In this document: positions 22,019 to 35,511 of the stretch, piece by piece
Numbering within the stretch: the stretch's first letter is position 1
How the letters are laid out: each line of letters starts with the position of its first letter
Assembly: GCA_001600415.1 (NCBI GenBank)
Contig: BCJX01000008.1
Location: 65,851 to 129,850, forward strand
Direction of reading: 5' to 3'
Length of the DNA stretch: 64,000 nt
DNA from: Pascua guehoae
Taxonomy: Eukaryota > Basidiomycota > Tremellomycetes > Trichosporonales > Trichosporonaceae
Program-made: the position numbers and the translations under genes
The notes under the pieces: model-generated
The model's database searches: none
Told to the model about the DNA's origin: nothing
What the model saw: the letters and a program-made list of their open reading frames with translations, nothing else

Positions 22019-22441
22019 TGTGAGAGTTTTGATGTGACGAGGGAGGAGGTGAGGAGGTGGTGAGTGAGTGACGATGAGAGACCAAGGACCCGAGCGATGC
22101 CAAGTTGTCAACATTACATGGCCCCTCGAGCGTCCTGGTCCGTGCAAGTACAGTCACTCGAGACGCGTCGCGTCGCGACAATGCAACAAAATAGCTTCCG
22201 TCCGCATTACAACTTTTTCCTAATCCATTCACACCCCATTTTACATCCTGTTCAAATACAAATTGGCCCAGGCACCAGCCCGCACCAAGGCAAGGTGGCA
22301 CCAAGTGGCACAAAGCGACACACGTGACCTGCAAAAAGTCTGCATGCGACGAGCAGTTCGAGCAAGTACTAGTCACCCCGCAGAGTGCCACTTTCTCCCA
22401 CCTGATCCCCAAACCACAACACAACACACAAATCCTTTACC
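22019..22441. promoter_or_regulatory. Shared divergent promoter with MCB element
   Basis: The region separates the divergent starts of RPA3 and the LYAR-type gene. ACGCGT, the MluI cell-cycle box bound by MBF in fungi, occurs at 22163-22168 and is followed by overlapping CGCGTCGCGAC words. The element position relative to a replication gene supports a real G1/S site, though binding is not shown. Confidence 0.55.
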
Positions 22442-23798
22442 ATGGTCTCGTTCCAGTACGTGCTTTCCAAACTTGGGCTGAGCTGTGACTGGGCTTGGCT
22501 GGGCTCGGCTGGACTCCTAGTCCAGCAATAGTTCGGTGGTGGTGTTTGTGATGGACACTGACGGCAGGTGCGACGGGTGTGCCGACACGGTCAAGAAGCC
22601 GCAGCTCGACAAGCACCGCCAGCGGTGCTGGGCGCCGTTTACGTGTCTTGGTGAGTGAGCAGTAGGCAGGGCGTGGTGTGGTCTGGAGGCTGTGGAGTTG
22701 GGCGCAGGGTGCAGGCTGCAGGTTGTGGTCGTGGTCGGGGTCTTGGGGTGGTGTGTCGTGCCCATGTGTGTAGCACAACACAACAGCGAGTGAGGCATGT
22801 TCTCGAGCTTGGCTTTCCACCTGCCCATCGCAACCTCCCTACAGTTCCTCTTCACCCCCCCCCCCCCCAAACAGCCCCTAACGCCAGACTGCTCGGCCAC
22901 GTTCCACGGCCAAGACTACAAATCGCACACGTCCTGTGTGACCGAGGCGGAAAAGTACCAAGGCGCGCTCTACAAGGGCCCCAAGACTGCGCTCGTCAAG
23001 GGCGCGCACGCGCCGCGGTCGGGCCAGGCGAGCCGGAGTGCCACTGCGAGCGCCGCCGTGAGCGGGGCGGCGACGCCTGCCGACTCGCCCGCGCCCTCCG
23101 AGTCGAGCGGGGCGGGCACGAGCGCCATCCACCCCTCGCGGCTCAACCAGCTCGCTGCGGGCCCAGTGCCCGAGCGGGATTTCGGCGGCGGTCGTGGACG
23201 CGGGTTTGGACGGGGCGGCGGCTTCAACGCGCGCGGGCGGGGCGCGTTTGCGCGCGGCGGCGGCGGGTTTGGGTTTGGCGGCGCCACGCGCGAGCGATAC
23301 TCTGCCACGGGGGAAAACAAGCTCGCGCCCGAGGGCGGGATGCGGACCTGGGGGTCGGCGCCGGCCAGCGAGGCCGCGACCGATAGCGAGGCGCCCACAC
23401 CGGCACCCGCTTCTGCGGCGGGGGCCGGCGACGAGGACAAGAAGAAGAAGAAGAAGCGCAAGGGCGACAAGGGCGGGACGGGGGCAAAGGCAAACTCGCG
23501 CGTAAAGACAGAGTCCGAGGCGGGCGACGAGCCCCAGAGCAAGAAGCGGAAACGCGACGACGACGCCGACGAGGCTGCACCCGCGCCCGCAGAGCGCGCG
23601 CCGCCATCCGACAAGACGCTCAAGCGATTGCGCAAGCACATGGGCAAGCTCGAGGGCAAGACGCCGTCGGCGAGCGTGTCTCTCGCCCAATGGCTCGAGC
23701 TCGTCGCAAAGGGCAAGGACAAGACGCTCGACCACCAAGACGTCCTCCAGGGCGTCCATGTCACCTTTACCGACGGCCAGTGGACCCTTGCCGCTTGA
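22442..23798 (+). CDS. LYAR-type C2HC zinc-finger nucleolar protein
   Basis: Three exons (22442-22455, 22568-22650, 22888-23798) encode 335 residues. The N-terminus MVSFQCDGCADTVKK...HRQRC..FTCLDCSATFHGQDYKSHTSCVTEAEKYQGALYKG is the tandem LYAR zinc finger. A Gly/Arg (RGG) tract lies around residues 125-165, followed by a Lys-rich nuclear signal near 215 (DKKKKKKRK) and an acidic/basic linker. The C-terminal domain ends in LKRLRKHMGKLEG...LDHQDVLQGVHVTFTDGQWTL. LYAR family members act in pre-rRNA processing. The first exon is 14 nt, and intron 2 carries a 14-nt poly(C) tract near its 3' end. Confidence 0.88.
22855..22868. repeat. 14-nt poly(C) in LYAR intron 2
   Basis: An uninterrupted C run sits about 20 bases upstream of the acceptor at 22887, so it may serve as an extreme polypyrimidine tract. 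Confidence 0.85.
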
Positions 23799-23957
23799 TA
23801 CAGTACCCCCGACTACTAGAGATGCATGTACAGTGTGTGCTTTTTGCAGTACTTTGTTTTATTTCCACTAGTTCACACAAAGGTGTTACAACAAGACGAC
23901 ATATCGTGTCCCAAGGTGACTATGTCCTCGGGCAATGTGGTGCGTTGGCCCGCGTAA

Positions 23958-26900
23958 TTATTCCTTGGGCAATGCTGGCAGTAATGATCGATCCTTGGGT
24001 AATGCCGGCAGGGGCTTTGCAGGCAGCGGCTTGTCAATCGCTTGCGGTGGCGTCGTCGTCGCCGCCTTCTTTTGCGTTTCGTCCGTCATTGCCTTTAACG
24101 GCGTCGTGTCCGGGGCAGAAAGCAGAGGAGGTACAGGCCGACCCTTGCTGCGGTCGATGCGCAGACGGCTCGCAACGGTGCGCGCCGCTTCTTGCGGCCC
24201 AACCTGGAAACCGCGCTTTGTCTCGCCAGGATCGCGTCCGTCAGAGCCCCCTCTCCACCGACGCCAGCCCTCGAAGTCAATGAGGGCCTGCATGTCAGCG
24301 GCCGCGCCACGGCAATATTTCTTCTGGCTCACCTGCATACACCCCCACTCGACCGTCTTCTTCTCGAGCCACTTGAGTGACACTGGCTTGGTGAGAAAGT
24401 CGTTGCACCCTGCCGCAAGCGCCGCAACACGGTCAGACTGCAGCGACGAGGCGGTGAGGGCGACAATAATGACCGCCGATCGGAAAGGAGACGCCGCCGG
24501 CACATCCCCCAGACGCTGCTGGTCGAGCTGCTGTTCGCCAACAGGCGTGCTCGGAAAGACGCCAATGTGGTTGCTCTTCTCGAGCTTGCGAATCTCCTTG
24601 GTGGCTTCAATGCCGTCCATGACAGGCAGTTGAATATCCATCTGCCCAGTAAGTGTCGGCTCGCCCGTGCAGTCATGTGCTCACCAAGATGAGATGGAAG
24701 CTCCCGGTACGCCACTTTTCCACAGCCTCCTGGCCATCCTTGGCCGTCTGGTGCTTGATCTTCTTCTTGCGGAAGAACATGGACAGAATATTCTGGTTGA
24801 TGGGGTTGTCTAGAAAATCAGCACTCGCCTGGGGTAACATGACTCACCCTCGACAATCAACACGTTGATAGGAGGCACGACCACGTCTGAAGCCTTGGAC
24901 CGGCTCTGTCTCTCCGAGATATTCGGCAGCGCCTTTTCTTTCAGCTCGGCTAACTGCTGACGGGTAACGGTTGACGAACGCGCCCTGCCTTGCGCCACGA
25001 TAGGCTTCGTGTCCGGCGCAACAGGAAGCGTCGGACGCCTACCAGGCGGACGGGGGGACTCGCGCTCCTGGCGAACAGACTCCTCGGTTCCGCCACCGCT
25101 CATGGTCGAAATGGCCGACGCACGACGGCTGCTGTCCGCAGAGCCCATCGTCGACGACATTGCACCCGTCATTTCACTGTCCGCTGAGGCCTGGCGACTC
25201 ATGGTTTTACGCCGGCTGACAGCCTTTTCGGTGCGTTGCGACGCAGCAGACGAGGTCGCACGAGCCCTTCCTGGCGGCTCGAAAAACATGCCGAATGGAC
25301 GGCCGTCGGGGCTCTGCATAATGACGCCAGACGCGCCAGACGGTGTCTTGCTGCCCGATGCCTGCGAAAAATACTCGGATGCCGGCGTCCTCACCACATC
25401 TCCCGTTGGGGTTGCAACGGCGAGGCGCATCGACGATGGCTGACGAGGTGGCAGTGCCGGTGTGGAGACAGGGAATTCACTAAGTGGGGACCTCGGAATT
25501 TTGGGCGTCGTGTCCGACTGTGGCACTTCAACCGTAACCGAGTCGAAGAAGCCTTCTTGGACGACTCCGGTCGGCGTGCGATTCCCAGACGTGTGCGGAG
25601 AACGGGGACTAGTGGCAATGGGCGAAAAGGCCGGGTCAACAAACGGTTGCTTGACAGCCGTGAATAGTGCCGTGAGCAAACGTCGGGGTCCAACTGGCTT
25701 GGGAACGACCAAAACGTCTGGCTGGTCAAACATTCCAAGATTGGACACGGCCTCGCGGACTTGAAAGTACTTGTCCAGGCTCGTAAAGTGAATGACGACA
25801 GAAGAGGGCGACTGCTTAATGCGGGTCGTGGACCGCGTGTTGCGATACAATGCCGGTCTCCGGAACGACCGCTGCCGAAGGAAGGGTGGTGGGATATCCG
25901 ATTTGAGTCGAGTCAGTTCGCGGCGCAGAACATTAACGTCTTCGTCGATAATGACAAACTTGGCCATGCTGGGGTCGGCCAACGTCTGTGATTCGTCCAT
26001 AGACGGTGGAGCGTCAATCGCATCGAGGGGAATGTGGGAGACATCGAGGCCCCAAGCTGCAAGGTAGCTCGTCAAGTGGCGGGCAAATATGCTCGTCAGA
26101 CTGGCGTGTAGGGCCACCTTTCGTCCACGAAGCGTTTCCGCAAAGTCGGCCAGCTCGCCAAGCGACGGCTCCTTGGGAAGTGGGCGTCCGTAATATTGCT
26201 GGCGCATCGTCTCCTCCTCGACGGACAGTTGGGGTGGATCGACATTTGGCGCGCCTCGAGGCAAAGTGACCGACAGCTCGTACGCGTGACGAGGTAATCC
26301 CAATCCAGTCGGTGACGAGGGGACGGTATCTGTACGAAGCCAAGCATTGACTAGACGCAGCAGTCGATAGCACAGCGCCGAGTCAAACTTTGGGGTGGCT
26401 GCCTGCTTTTGCTCGGCCAGACCCACAAACGGATTGAGCTCGGCGCGTGGGGTAGCGACATTCGAGTCCAGGAGCTGCGAGACATTGTGCACAATCTCAA
26501 ACACACAGACGTACTCGATATCGCTACCTGTATCAGATGGCGCCGGTGAGAGCTTGTTGCTCGGGGACGATGATCGCAGTCGATGTTCGTCCAGATCCGC
26601 ATGCACAGCCGGCAAAGACACGCGGCGCGCCATGCCTGGCGATTGTGGAATGACCTGGAGGCCCAACTCGATGGTGTCGCCCTTACTTGCAACGAGCAGA
26701 ACCTGGCGCACAATCTATACACGCATCAGTGTCGCGTCCTCGCCATAGCACACCCAAACTCACATAGCTGAGAACATATCCGATGCCCTCGCGGTCTCCA
26801 GACATGTTGACGTGTTTCATTCCCACGTCGCCGTGAAAGAGGACGAGATCAACTTCCGCCTGAGCAGCCTCTCCACTCAACTGATCCGCGACATTTTGGA

Positions 26901-27843
26901 CGAGCTCGCCAATGTCGAAATCCTCAATGAGCCGACTCCCAGCCGGCAAGCCCTCGCACAAGGGGACGAGGTTGGAGGAGAGAAAGTTGAGTCCCCGCAT
27001 GGACGAGAAGAGCGCCGAGACCGAGGTCGCAGGCACCTGGATGGCGCAGCCAGAATATTGCTCTTTGGAATTGTCGAGTAGGTGCGGAGGCGATACGTAG
27101 ATCAGCGTCTGGATGGCCGCCTGCAGCGACTCGACCAACTCGACCGACACAGAGTGCCATGGATCATGGCCCCCCTTGGCAGAAGGTCGTGGGCGGAGCT
27201 CGCGACGTGGGATGACATCTGTTCTGCTCGGCACTGGCGCCGAAATGGCGCGAGTGAATGCGGGTGGGTGTTCAGCAACAGCCACAGGCGCGAAGCGGCC
27301 CAGGTCTTCAGAGTGTCCGCGCATTTCTGCCAGAGACGAGGGTGGTTGGGGATGCAAGTGAAAGGTCGGCTGCAAGGAAGGGGCATAGTCGTCGCCCGAC
27401 GAGCTCGAACTTGAGTGATGGCCGAACGGATCATCTGAGAAGGAACCCGTCGAGTCGAATGGGTCCCCGCCACTTGGGGGTGGTGGGAGTGACAGTGGTT
27501 GCCCGGTTGACATGCTCGGCGGCCATGAAAAGATGGGGTTGGATGAAGATGATGACGACGATGAAGATAGCTTTGGATGTCAGTAGCGAGACGTGGCCTA
27601 GACCATGGCAACATCACGTACGGGTAGTGGTGGCTCAGGGAGAGGAATGTCAAGGTCGCCAACAGACTGGAACGCGAGTGTGGACCGATCCTTTGGTGAC
27701 ACTTCTGGAGGCCTTGGCCGGGCCTCCATTGCCGACGAGCTCCCCCACGCTGGGGGAGCAAATGGGACAGATGATGGAGATTGGGAAGGTCCAGAAGAGC
27801 TAGGAGAGGGCTCAGTGTCCACCTCGAGGGGTGGTTGGGACAT
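23958..27843 (-). CDS. SSK1: Response regulator of the HOG pathway (Ssk1)
   Basis: Six exons (27622-27843, 26764-27570, 24848-26714, 24685-24809, 24333-24641, 23958-24287) encode 1219 residues. A long N-terminal half with Ser/Pro-rich segments precedes a C-terminal receiver domain: NVLIVEDN, LILMDIQLPVMDG with predicted phospho-acceptor Asp1009, ALTASS and TKPVS with the conserved Lys1092. The receiver has the roughly 30-residue insert after the fourth strand seen in fungal Ssk1. Ssk1 takes phosphate from the Sln1/Tco-Ypd1 relay and, unphosphorylated, activates the Ssk2-type MAPKKK upstream of Hog1. Introns cut the receiver three times. The first exon (74 residues) was added by splice logic and is less sure; a shorter start is ATG at 27513. 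Confidence 0.9.
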
Positions 27844-28372
27844 GTGCGGTTCGGTGCGCGTCGAGGTCGCACGGCGGGTCGATGATGCGGGGAATCGAGT
27901 TGGGTGTTGGGCGCGTTGAGTTTACACCAGTGCGGGAATGCGGGTCGAGATGGATAGATGGCTAGAGAGTTGGGGAGGGGAGGACCTCTGCGAGATTGTA
28001 ATAGGGTGGTTGCGAAGGACGCGAGATGGTGAAAGGGTACAGTCGTAGTGGGTAATGGCGGCGCGTGAATGACGAACCATGGATGGGTGGGACGCATGGA
28101 TGGCATGGATGGCATGGATGGCAGACTGGCCCAGCCCCAGCCCAGCATCAACTCAACCCTCACACACACGCTACCGACCAACATTACGTAATTCAATACT
28201 CGGCCTTGTTGTATGCGTGTTTCCATGCTTCCATATGCGTAAACGACGCCTGCAAGCATACGATGCTCCAGATCTCCAGAGCCGCATGCATGCAGCGTAT
28301 GCACTTCTCCATCGGGTCAAACCCTATAATGCCATTACAAGAGTGAATCATCAACTAGTCATGCACACATCG
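27844..28372. other. Intergenic between SSK1 and CPK1-type MAPK
   Basis: This short spacer between two minus-strand genes should hold the SSK1 promoter. It contains short ATGGATGGC repeats at about 28079-28122. No gene is seen. Confidence 0.5.
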
Positions 28373-30000
<1,628 letters not shown>

Positions 30001-30925
30001 TGCGAAACGGTATGGGTCGGGGGAGGTTGGGGTCGCTGTGGGGAGAGTGGTGATCGTTGGGAATGACTAAAGCAGGCGCGAGCGTGCTCAACACGGGCAC
30101 GCTGGACGTGGGTGTTGGTGGACGGGCGAGGCGATGCGAGCAACGTGCGGTGGTATGTGAGATGGGGGAAACGCGATGCAAAGTCGTGCACGCGATGGTT
30201 GTGAAGACTTGTGTTGGACCACAAGAATCGAGAGCGTCCAAAGTTGTCGTCGATGTCGTGTGTCGTCGTGTGGTACCGGGTATATGTCTGTATGGTTGAG
30301 TGGTGAGGAGAGCATCCAAAGTGCCAGGTCAACGATGCTGCATTGCCGTTGCATGCGTTCCTTGTGGGCCAGCCGCATTGACGTGCCCAAAGGCAGGCAG
30401 GGACCTTGGCATTCAACTGGAAGCCAGTGGCAAGCTGCTCTAAACTGGGTCAATCGGCTGTGCGCGCGCGTGCGGCGTCTAGACGCTCTGCCCCGCCCTG
30501 CTTGGGCTGGACGAAGCTAGACGAGGCTCAGCTCAGCCAGTCTCGGTGTGGTAGGGTGAGAGGGTGGGGTCGTGCCGGTCGAGCTGGGGGGCCACGGTCC
30601 TGCTGCCAGTGCCAGCGGCCTGTGAGCTGTGGGCTGTGGCATGTGGGGTCGACCTATGCTTGGGGCGCGATTGGAACACTCAGGTTGCCGAGCATGACAG
30701 TGCGCGCTATTCGTAACGCTTTGATACCTGGGCCGGTTTCTTCTTGTCTGTGTCGTGTGCGACGCATGCAATGTGCAGTAATGGCTTAATGGCTTGTTGG
30801 CTGACACGATACAAGTTTGGGGTCGCCAGGTGGCTGATACGCACGTGTCGCGAACACAATAGGGACAACGGCCATGCAGCATGCATGCATGCAGCGCATG
30901 CAGCGATGTAGGTTCCCACCCCCAT

Positions 30926-30980
30926 CCAGGTCAGGTCGGGTCAGGTCAGGTTGGGTCAGTTCAGGTCGGGTCAGGTCCTT
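30926..30980. repeat. GTCAGGTCGG tandem repeat
   Basis: Imperfect 5- and 10-nt units of the form GGTCAGGTCGGGTCAGGTTGG run over about 55 bases, intergenic, upstream of the MAPK gene. Confidence 0.8.
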
Positions 30981-31104
30981 TGTGCCAGCTGCCAACGGGT
31001 AGTTTGACCAATACCACCACGTCGTGCACAGGTCCACCCTCACCACGCCCCCCCCCTTCGAGCCATGAGCCACCCCCACCCACCCATCACTCTCGTTGTC
31101 CTTT

Positions 31105-31155
31105 CCTGTCCTGTTCTACTGTTGTCCTGTTGTCCTGTTGTCCTGTTGTCCTGTG
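31105..31155. repeat. TGTTGTCC octamer repeat
   Basis: Four to five copies of CCTGTTGT/TGTTGTCC in tandem lie in non-coding sequence. Confidence 0.85.
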
Positions 31156-32315
31156 GTGCCCTTTCATCTTTGCCATCGCGTGCCATTCCCAGCGCTCTTC
31201 ATTCCTGAACGCACTGACCCACTTTTTCGTAGGATCACGGATCATGGATCATGGATCAGGAATTAGAGTGGCCACTGTTTCTAGCGTCTGAAGACCGAGC
31301 GTCCCCGGGGGGAAAGACAAGTCAAGGGCCAAGTGGGCCAATGTGGGGCAATGTACGCTGTTCGAACCGAGCCTACCTTGCCTTGCTAGCCTTGCTGATG
31401 GGTCGGAATGGCAATCGATGGCCGGGCGGGGGCCTTGATGGGCTTTGACGGGCCTTGGCGGGCCTGATGGTCATGTGGGTGGTGGTCGGGCCCTTGAAGG
31501 CGTTTGGCTTCGGAGGAACATGCCTTTTTTGCCTGGGCGTTTTGGACAAGGCGACACAAATGGTGGCACTGGATGGAGGGGTTTCATGGCGTCCTTGGTG
31601 GCGCCGGGGCGGCGGCCGGTGCGATTGGAACAAGGGGGGTTATCAAAGACAGGGAGGCGAATGGGCCGAGAGCAAAGATGTGCAGCGGCCAGCGACTGGC
31701 TGTGCGCTGTGTTCATGGGAGACGCGTGGCTGATACAGCAGTTTTGAGTGGGAGTTTTGCAGCAGCCCAATGGGTGTGTTGCGGTTAACGGTTGCAGATA
31801 CTGTAGTTCCACACTCTTCTCGACATGTAGCAATTTCCATGATTGCAGACAAATGCTCACCGTAGTCGCCTCAGACGTGTTCCCTCGTTTAGCATGGGTG
31901 CGTGCCCGGATCGATCGCCGGGATCGCTAGGCTCGGCAACCACCACTGTGCCTGTCGTCATGCTGCACGTGCCTACCTACCCAGCATGACCGGCCAGAGG
32001 AACCGCAGCTCGGCCGGCCGACGGTCATTGGACTGTTACGTAAACATGTGTACATCCAGACTCGCGTTGCCGCGCGTATCGGGATACCTTGTCTTGGGGG
32101 TGGAGGTGTCTGTTATCCACGGCCATGTCCGCGTCATGTTGCCCATGTGGGCTGGCTCTGACTTCTCGGCAAGCCACCAACTCAAGCCTACAGTGGCGAC
32201 GACCAGGACCTCGTTACTAAGCAGAGTCGTAGACCGCGCCAATAACTATCTTTAACCTACAAGGCCACTGTGTCCCCAATTCCCACTCACGTTTGAGTAT
32301 TGTCAAACACTCACC

Positions 32316-34159
32316 ATGGACGTCTCTCCAGCCCCCACGTCGGTTGCAGATGTCGTCGACTCGCGGCGCCTGGCCAAGCTGCCGCTGGCCAAGGACATGT
32401 CGCACCATGTCAACCGAATCACCAAGAACCGCCAGCTCAACAGCCTCAAGGAAATGTACAAGTACATGCAGATGCCGGGCATGATCTCGCTTGCTGGAGG
32501 TATGAGAACTCTTTTCTACCATGTTCCTAACGCACTTCAGGTATTCCGTCGCCCGAGCTCTTCCCATTTGAGAGCCTGTCGGCGTCTGTGCTGCGGTACG
32601 ACCACCTGCCGCTCGACCCGCCGCGCGTACCGAAACCCAAATCGTCGGGACTCTTATCGTGGTTATTCGGTGGTGCCAAGCATTTGTCGTTTTCTATCCC
32701 AAAGTATGCCGAGGACCCGACGGACCCGATGGCACTCCAGCTGGCGACGTCGCTGCAGTACGGCCAGGCGACTGGGCCGCCCGCGTTCCCAGTGTGGCTG
32801 CGCCACTATGTCGAGACCGTCTTCCGCCCCGCGTATGCAGACTGGGACGTGCTGTTGGACGTGGGTGCGACAGACGGCTTTGGCAAGGCGTTCAACATGC
32901 TGCTCGAGATGGGCGACAGCATCCTCGTCGAGGAATGGTCGTACCCGGGCGCCATGAATGCGTACATGCCTTTTGAGGTCAATGTCGTCGCGCTCAAGAT
33001 GGACGGTCAGGGCGTGCTTCCCGAGTACATGGACGAGGTGCTCGCCAACTGGGACGAAGACAAGCAGGGCAAGCGCCCGCGTGTCTTTTACACTGTGCCC
33101 ACGGGCCAGAACCCCACAGGCGCGACCATGCTGGCTGAGCGCAAAAAGGCCGTCTATGCCGTTGCGTCCAAGTACGACATTGTCATTGTCGAGGACGAGC
33201 CGTACTACTGTCTCTTCTCGGGCGAGTACATTCCACCACACCGCAAGCCGACGCCCTTGGTTCAGCGCCAGCTCGACCTCGAGAAGATGGAAGGCAAGGA
33301 GGGAAACGAGGCGTTCCTCAAGGCCCTCCCTCCTACTTACCTCACCGTGGACACGGATGGCCGTGTGATCCGCCTTGACGTGAGCAGGACAAGAGTCGTA
33401 CCCCCAACGCGTTCGGTCAACTGACCACAACCACAGACATTTTCAAAGACGTCGTGTCCCGGATCACGTCTCGGGTGGATTACGTCCTCTCCCATCTTTA
33501 TCGAACGCCTAACGCGCCTGTCCGAGGCGAGCACGCAGGCACCCAGCGGGTTTGCGACCGCCATGACAATGTCGCTGCTCAACACGTGGGGGTGGGACGG
33601 GTACGTGCGCTGGCTGCGTGGGATCAAGGCGAGGTACCGCATGCGGCGCGACTGGGTATGCGACGCGTTGGCAGACACGTTCCACCTCGAGTTTGACGAC
33701 CAAGACGGCAGCCAGAACGCGCTCGTCATGGATATTCCCAGCATTGGGCGCGGCGTCACGGGATACGCCAAGCATGCGCCGGGATCCTCGGAGGCGCGGT
33801 GGGATGAGAAGCGAGGGGTGGCGTCGTCACCGCATGGCCCACCTCTCGTGTCGTTCATTCCCCCAACGGCCGGCATGTTCATCTTCCTCGGTGTCCACCT
33901 TGAACACCACCCAGAGTACCACGCGCTCGGCGACGACGCGACTCGCATTCTCGTAGAGCGGCTCTGGCGCCACCTCGCCGAGCACCACGTCCTCTTTGCA
34001 CCTGGTATCGGGTTTGACGCCAACGGCGTCCACAACATTGGCGGGGAGGGTGTGGGCTACTTCCGCCTCTCGTACTCGATCCTCACGTACGAGCAGACCC
34101 GATCCGCAATGGACACGTTTGCAAAGGTGCTCGCAAAGTTTCTGCGTCAGCACGAGTAG
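32316..34159 (+). CDS. ARO8: Aromatic amino acid / 2-aminoadipate aminotransferase
   Basis: Three exons (32316-32499, 32541-33379, 33437-34159) encode 581 residues, near Aro8/Aro9 length with some inserts. The fold-type I PLP features are visible: QYGQATGPPAF, YTVPTGQNPTG with the substrate-binding Asn, EDEPYYCLF, and TFSKTSCPGSRLGW with the Schiff-base lysine predicted at residue 345. The C-terminus (RLSYSILTYEQTRSAMDTFAKVL) is typical. It would transaminate Phe, Tyr, Trp or 2-aminoadipate using 2-oxoglutarate in the cytosol. Insertions between residues 85 and 120 and around 490 look specific to this lineage. Which yeast paralogue it matches best cannot be settled by eye. Confidence 0.88.
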
Positions 34160-34342
34160 GTCTAGATCTTGGCAGTAGCAGGTATTGAACACTTTGTTTC
34201 AAGAAATACATAAGAGACAACATTTTAGGTAAAGACCAGCGTGCACTGCGTGTACCGCCGGTATGAATGGATTTAGAGTTCTATGAGTAAGCGCTGTCGT
34301 CCAGTGATGACCGTCCCGACAACCGTCGACAATGGCAGCTGT

Positions 34343-34993
34343 TTAGAGCTCGAGGAGGAAAATGTCGTCGAGCTGGCGATCGTCACCGACCCAAAAGTCA
34401 TGGCTGCCGACCTGTGCAAAGCCAAACTTTTCATAAAACCGGCGTGCGCGATAATTGTGCTCCCAGACCCCGAGCCAGGCCTTGCTGAACCCCTCCTCGC
34501 GCGCAAGGTCGAGGGTATACTCCATCAGGCTGCGCGCGACGCCCTTGCCGTGGAAATGCGTGTCGGCATAGACGCGCTGCACCTCTACGCGCTCAGCTTC
34601 GGGAATGTGCTCGATACACGGCTCCGATGTCCCCGTACGCAGCACTGAAAAGGCCGCAATCGCGTCCCCGACACAGCCGACGCTGAACGACTTGCGCGCG
34701 TCGGCCAGCTCGGCGGCGATAATCTCGGGCGTGAAGTTGGCCCGCAGATAGTCTTGCAGGTCGGCGTCAGAGCACGTGTGCGCAAACGTGGCTGTAAACA
34801 CGTCCCGGCCAATCTGGCTGATCCGCACCGCGTCGCTCGCCACGGCGCGGCGGCACGTCACCCCCGGTGGTGTGGTGGCGCGCGAGGCCGCCTCGGAGGG
34901 GCCCAGGTTGGTCTGCGCGGGCTGGGTTTGGGGTGCGTCTGGTCGTCAGCGAGTCAGCTCTGCCTTACTCTTGCCGACGGACGTACGGCTCAT
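34343..34993 (-). CDS. GNAT-family N-acetyltransferase
   Basis: Two exons (34969-34993, 34343-34938) encode 206 residues. The long open frame has no usable ATG; a 25-nt first exon ending at a GTAAGG donor supplies it and keeps phase. The GNAT core is clear: CRRAVASDAVRISQIGRDVF at the N-terminus, VQRVYADTHFHGKGVARSLMEYTLDLAREEG with the acetyl-CoA pyrophosphate loop (HFHGKGVARSL), then WLGVWEHNYRARRFYEKFGFAQVGSHDFWVGDD. This layout resembles spermine/spermidine or RimI-like single-domain acetyltransferases; substrate is unknown. It is convergent with the aminotransferase, stop codons about 180 bases apart. Confidence 0.85.
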
Positions 34994-35511
34994 AACTGGG
35001 TCTGGCTGGGTCTAACGGCTTGGAAGGGAGTTCAGGCTCAGCTGGGTGACTGCCTTCTGATGATGAACTTGGTACCAAGGTGACTGCCGTCTCAACTTTT
35101 GTGAGGGAGGTTACGTGCCGGTCGATTCCTGGTGAGGTTGACGAAGATAGGCTCTGAAGGAGTTGGAAGGAAAGCAGAGATGCTCTTCCAGAGGTGACTG
35201 CCTGGTTTCACGATGGTTGACTATCTACTCGAAAGGTGACTTCCGTGAAAGGTCTCGACTTCTAAGCGAGGTTACGAGTCAGAGGCGCCCAGGCGAGGTT
35301 AGCGAGATGGACGTCGTGAGTGATGAACAGTCGCGCACATCGCGCACATCGGTGTATCGGCCATATCCGTCAATGGATGGACCTGGCATGATGAGATCCA
35401 AGAGAGACGGCTGCTTCATGCTTCACCCCTTGTCAAGCCTCGCCGACATTGTAAACACCAGCCACTTGTCCAAAATGATGCCATGAACTGTTACAGACTC
35501 TAGTGCAACGT
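34994..35511. other. Intergenic, repeated GGTGACTGCC words
   Basis: No gene is seen. The words GGTGACT(G/T)CC and GAGGTTA(CG) recur at irregular spacing between about 35040 and 35300, as if from an old degraded tandem array. Confidence 0.5.

Larger units (their letters stand above)
30001..32315. other. 2.3 kb divergent intergenic region, no gene recognised
   Basis: This separates the MAPK and aminotransferase starts. It holds GTCAGGTCGG-type repeats at about 30928-30980 and TGTTGTCC repeats at about 31105-31155. Frames show no family resemblance or splice model. A single small gene or non-coding RNA cannot be excluded. Confidence 0.5.

Noticed and set aside
22878..23759. Long antisense frame of 293 codons opposite the LYAR gene
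   Set aside because: It has repetitive Leu/Arg/Ala composition and is the mirror of the Lys/Glu/Gly-rich coding strand, with no start or motif support.
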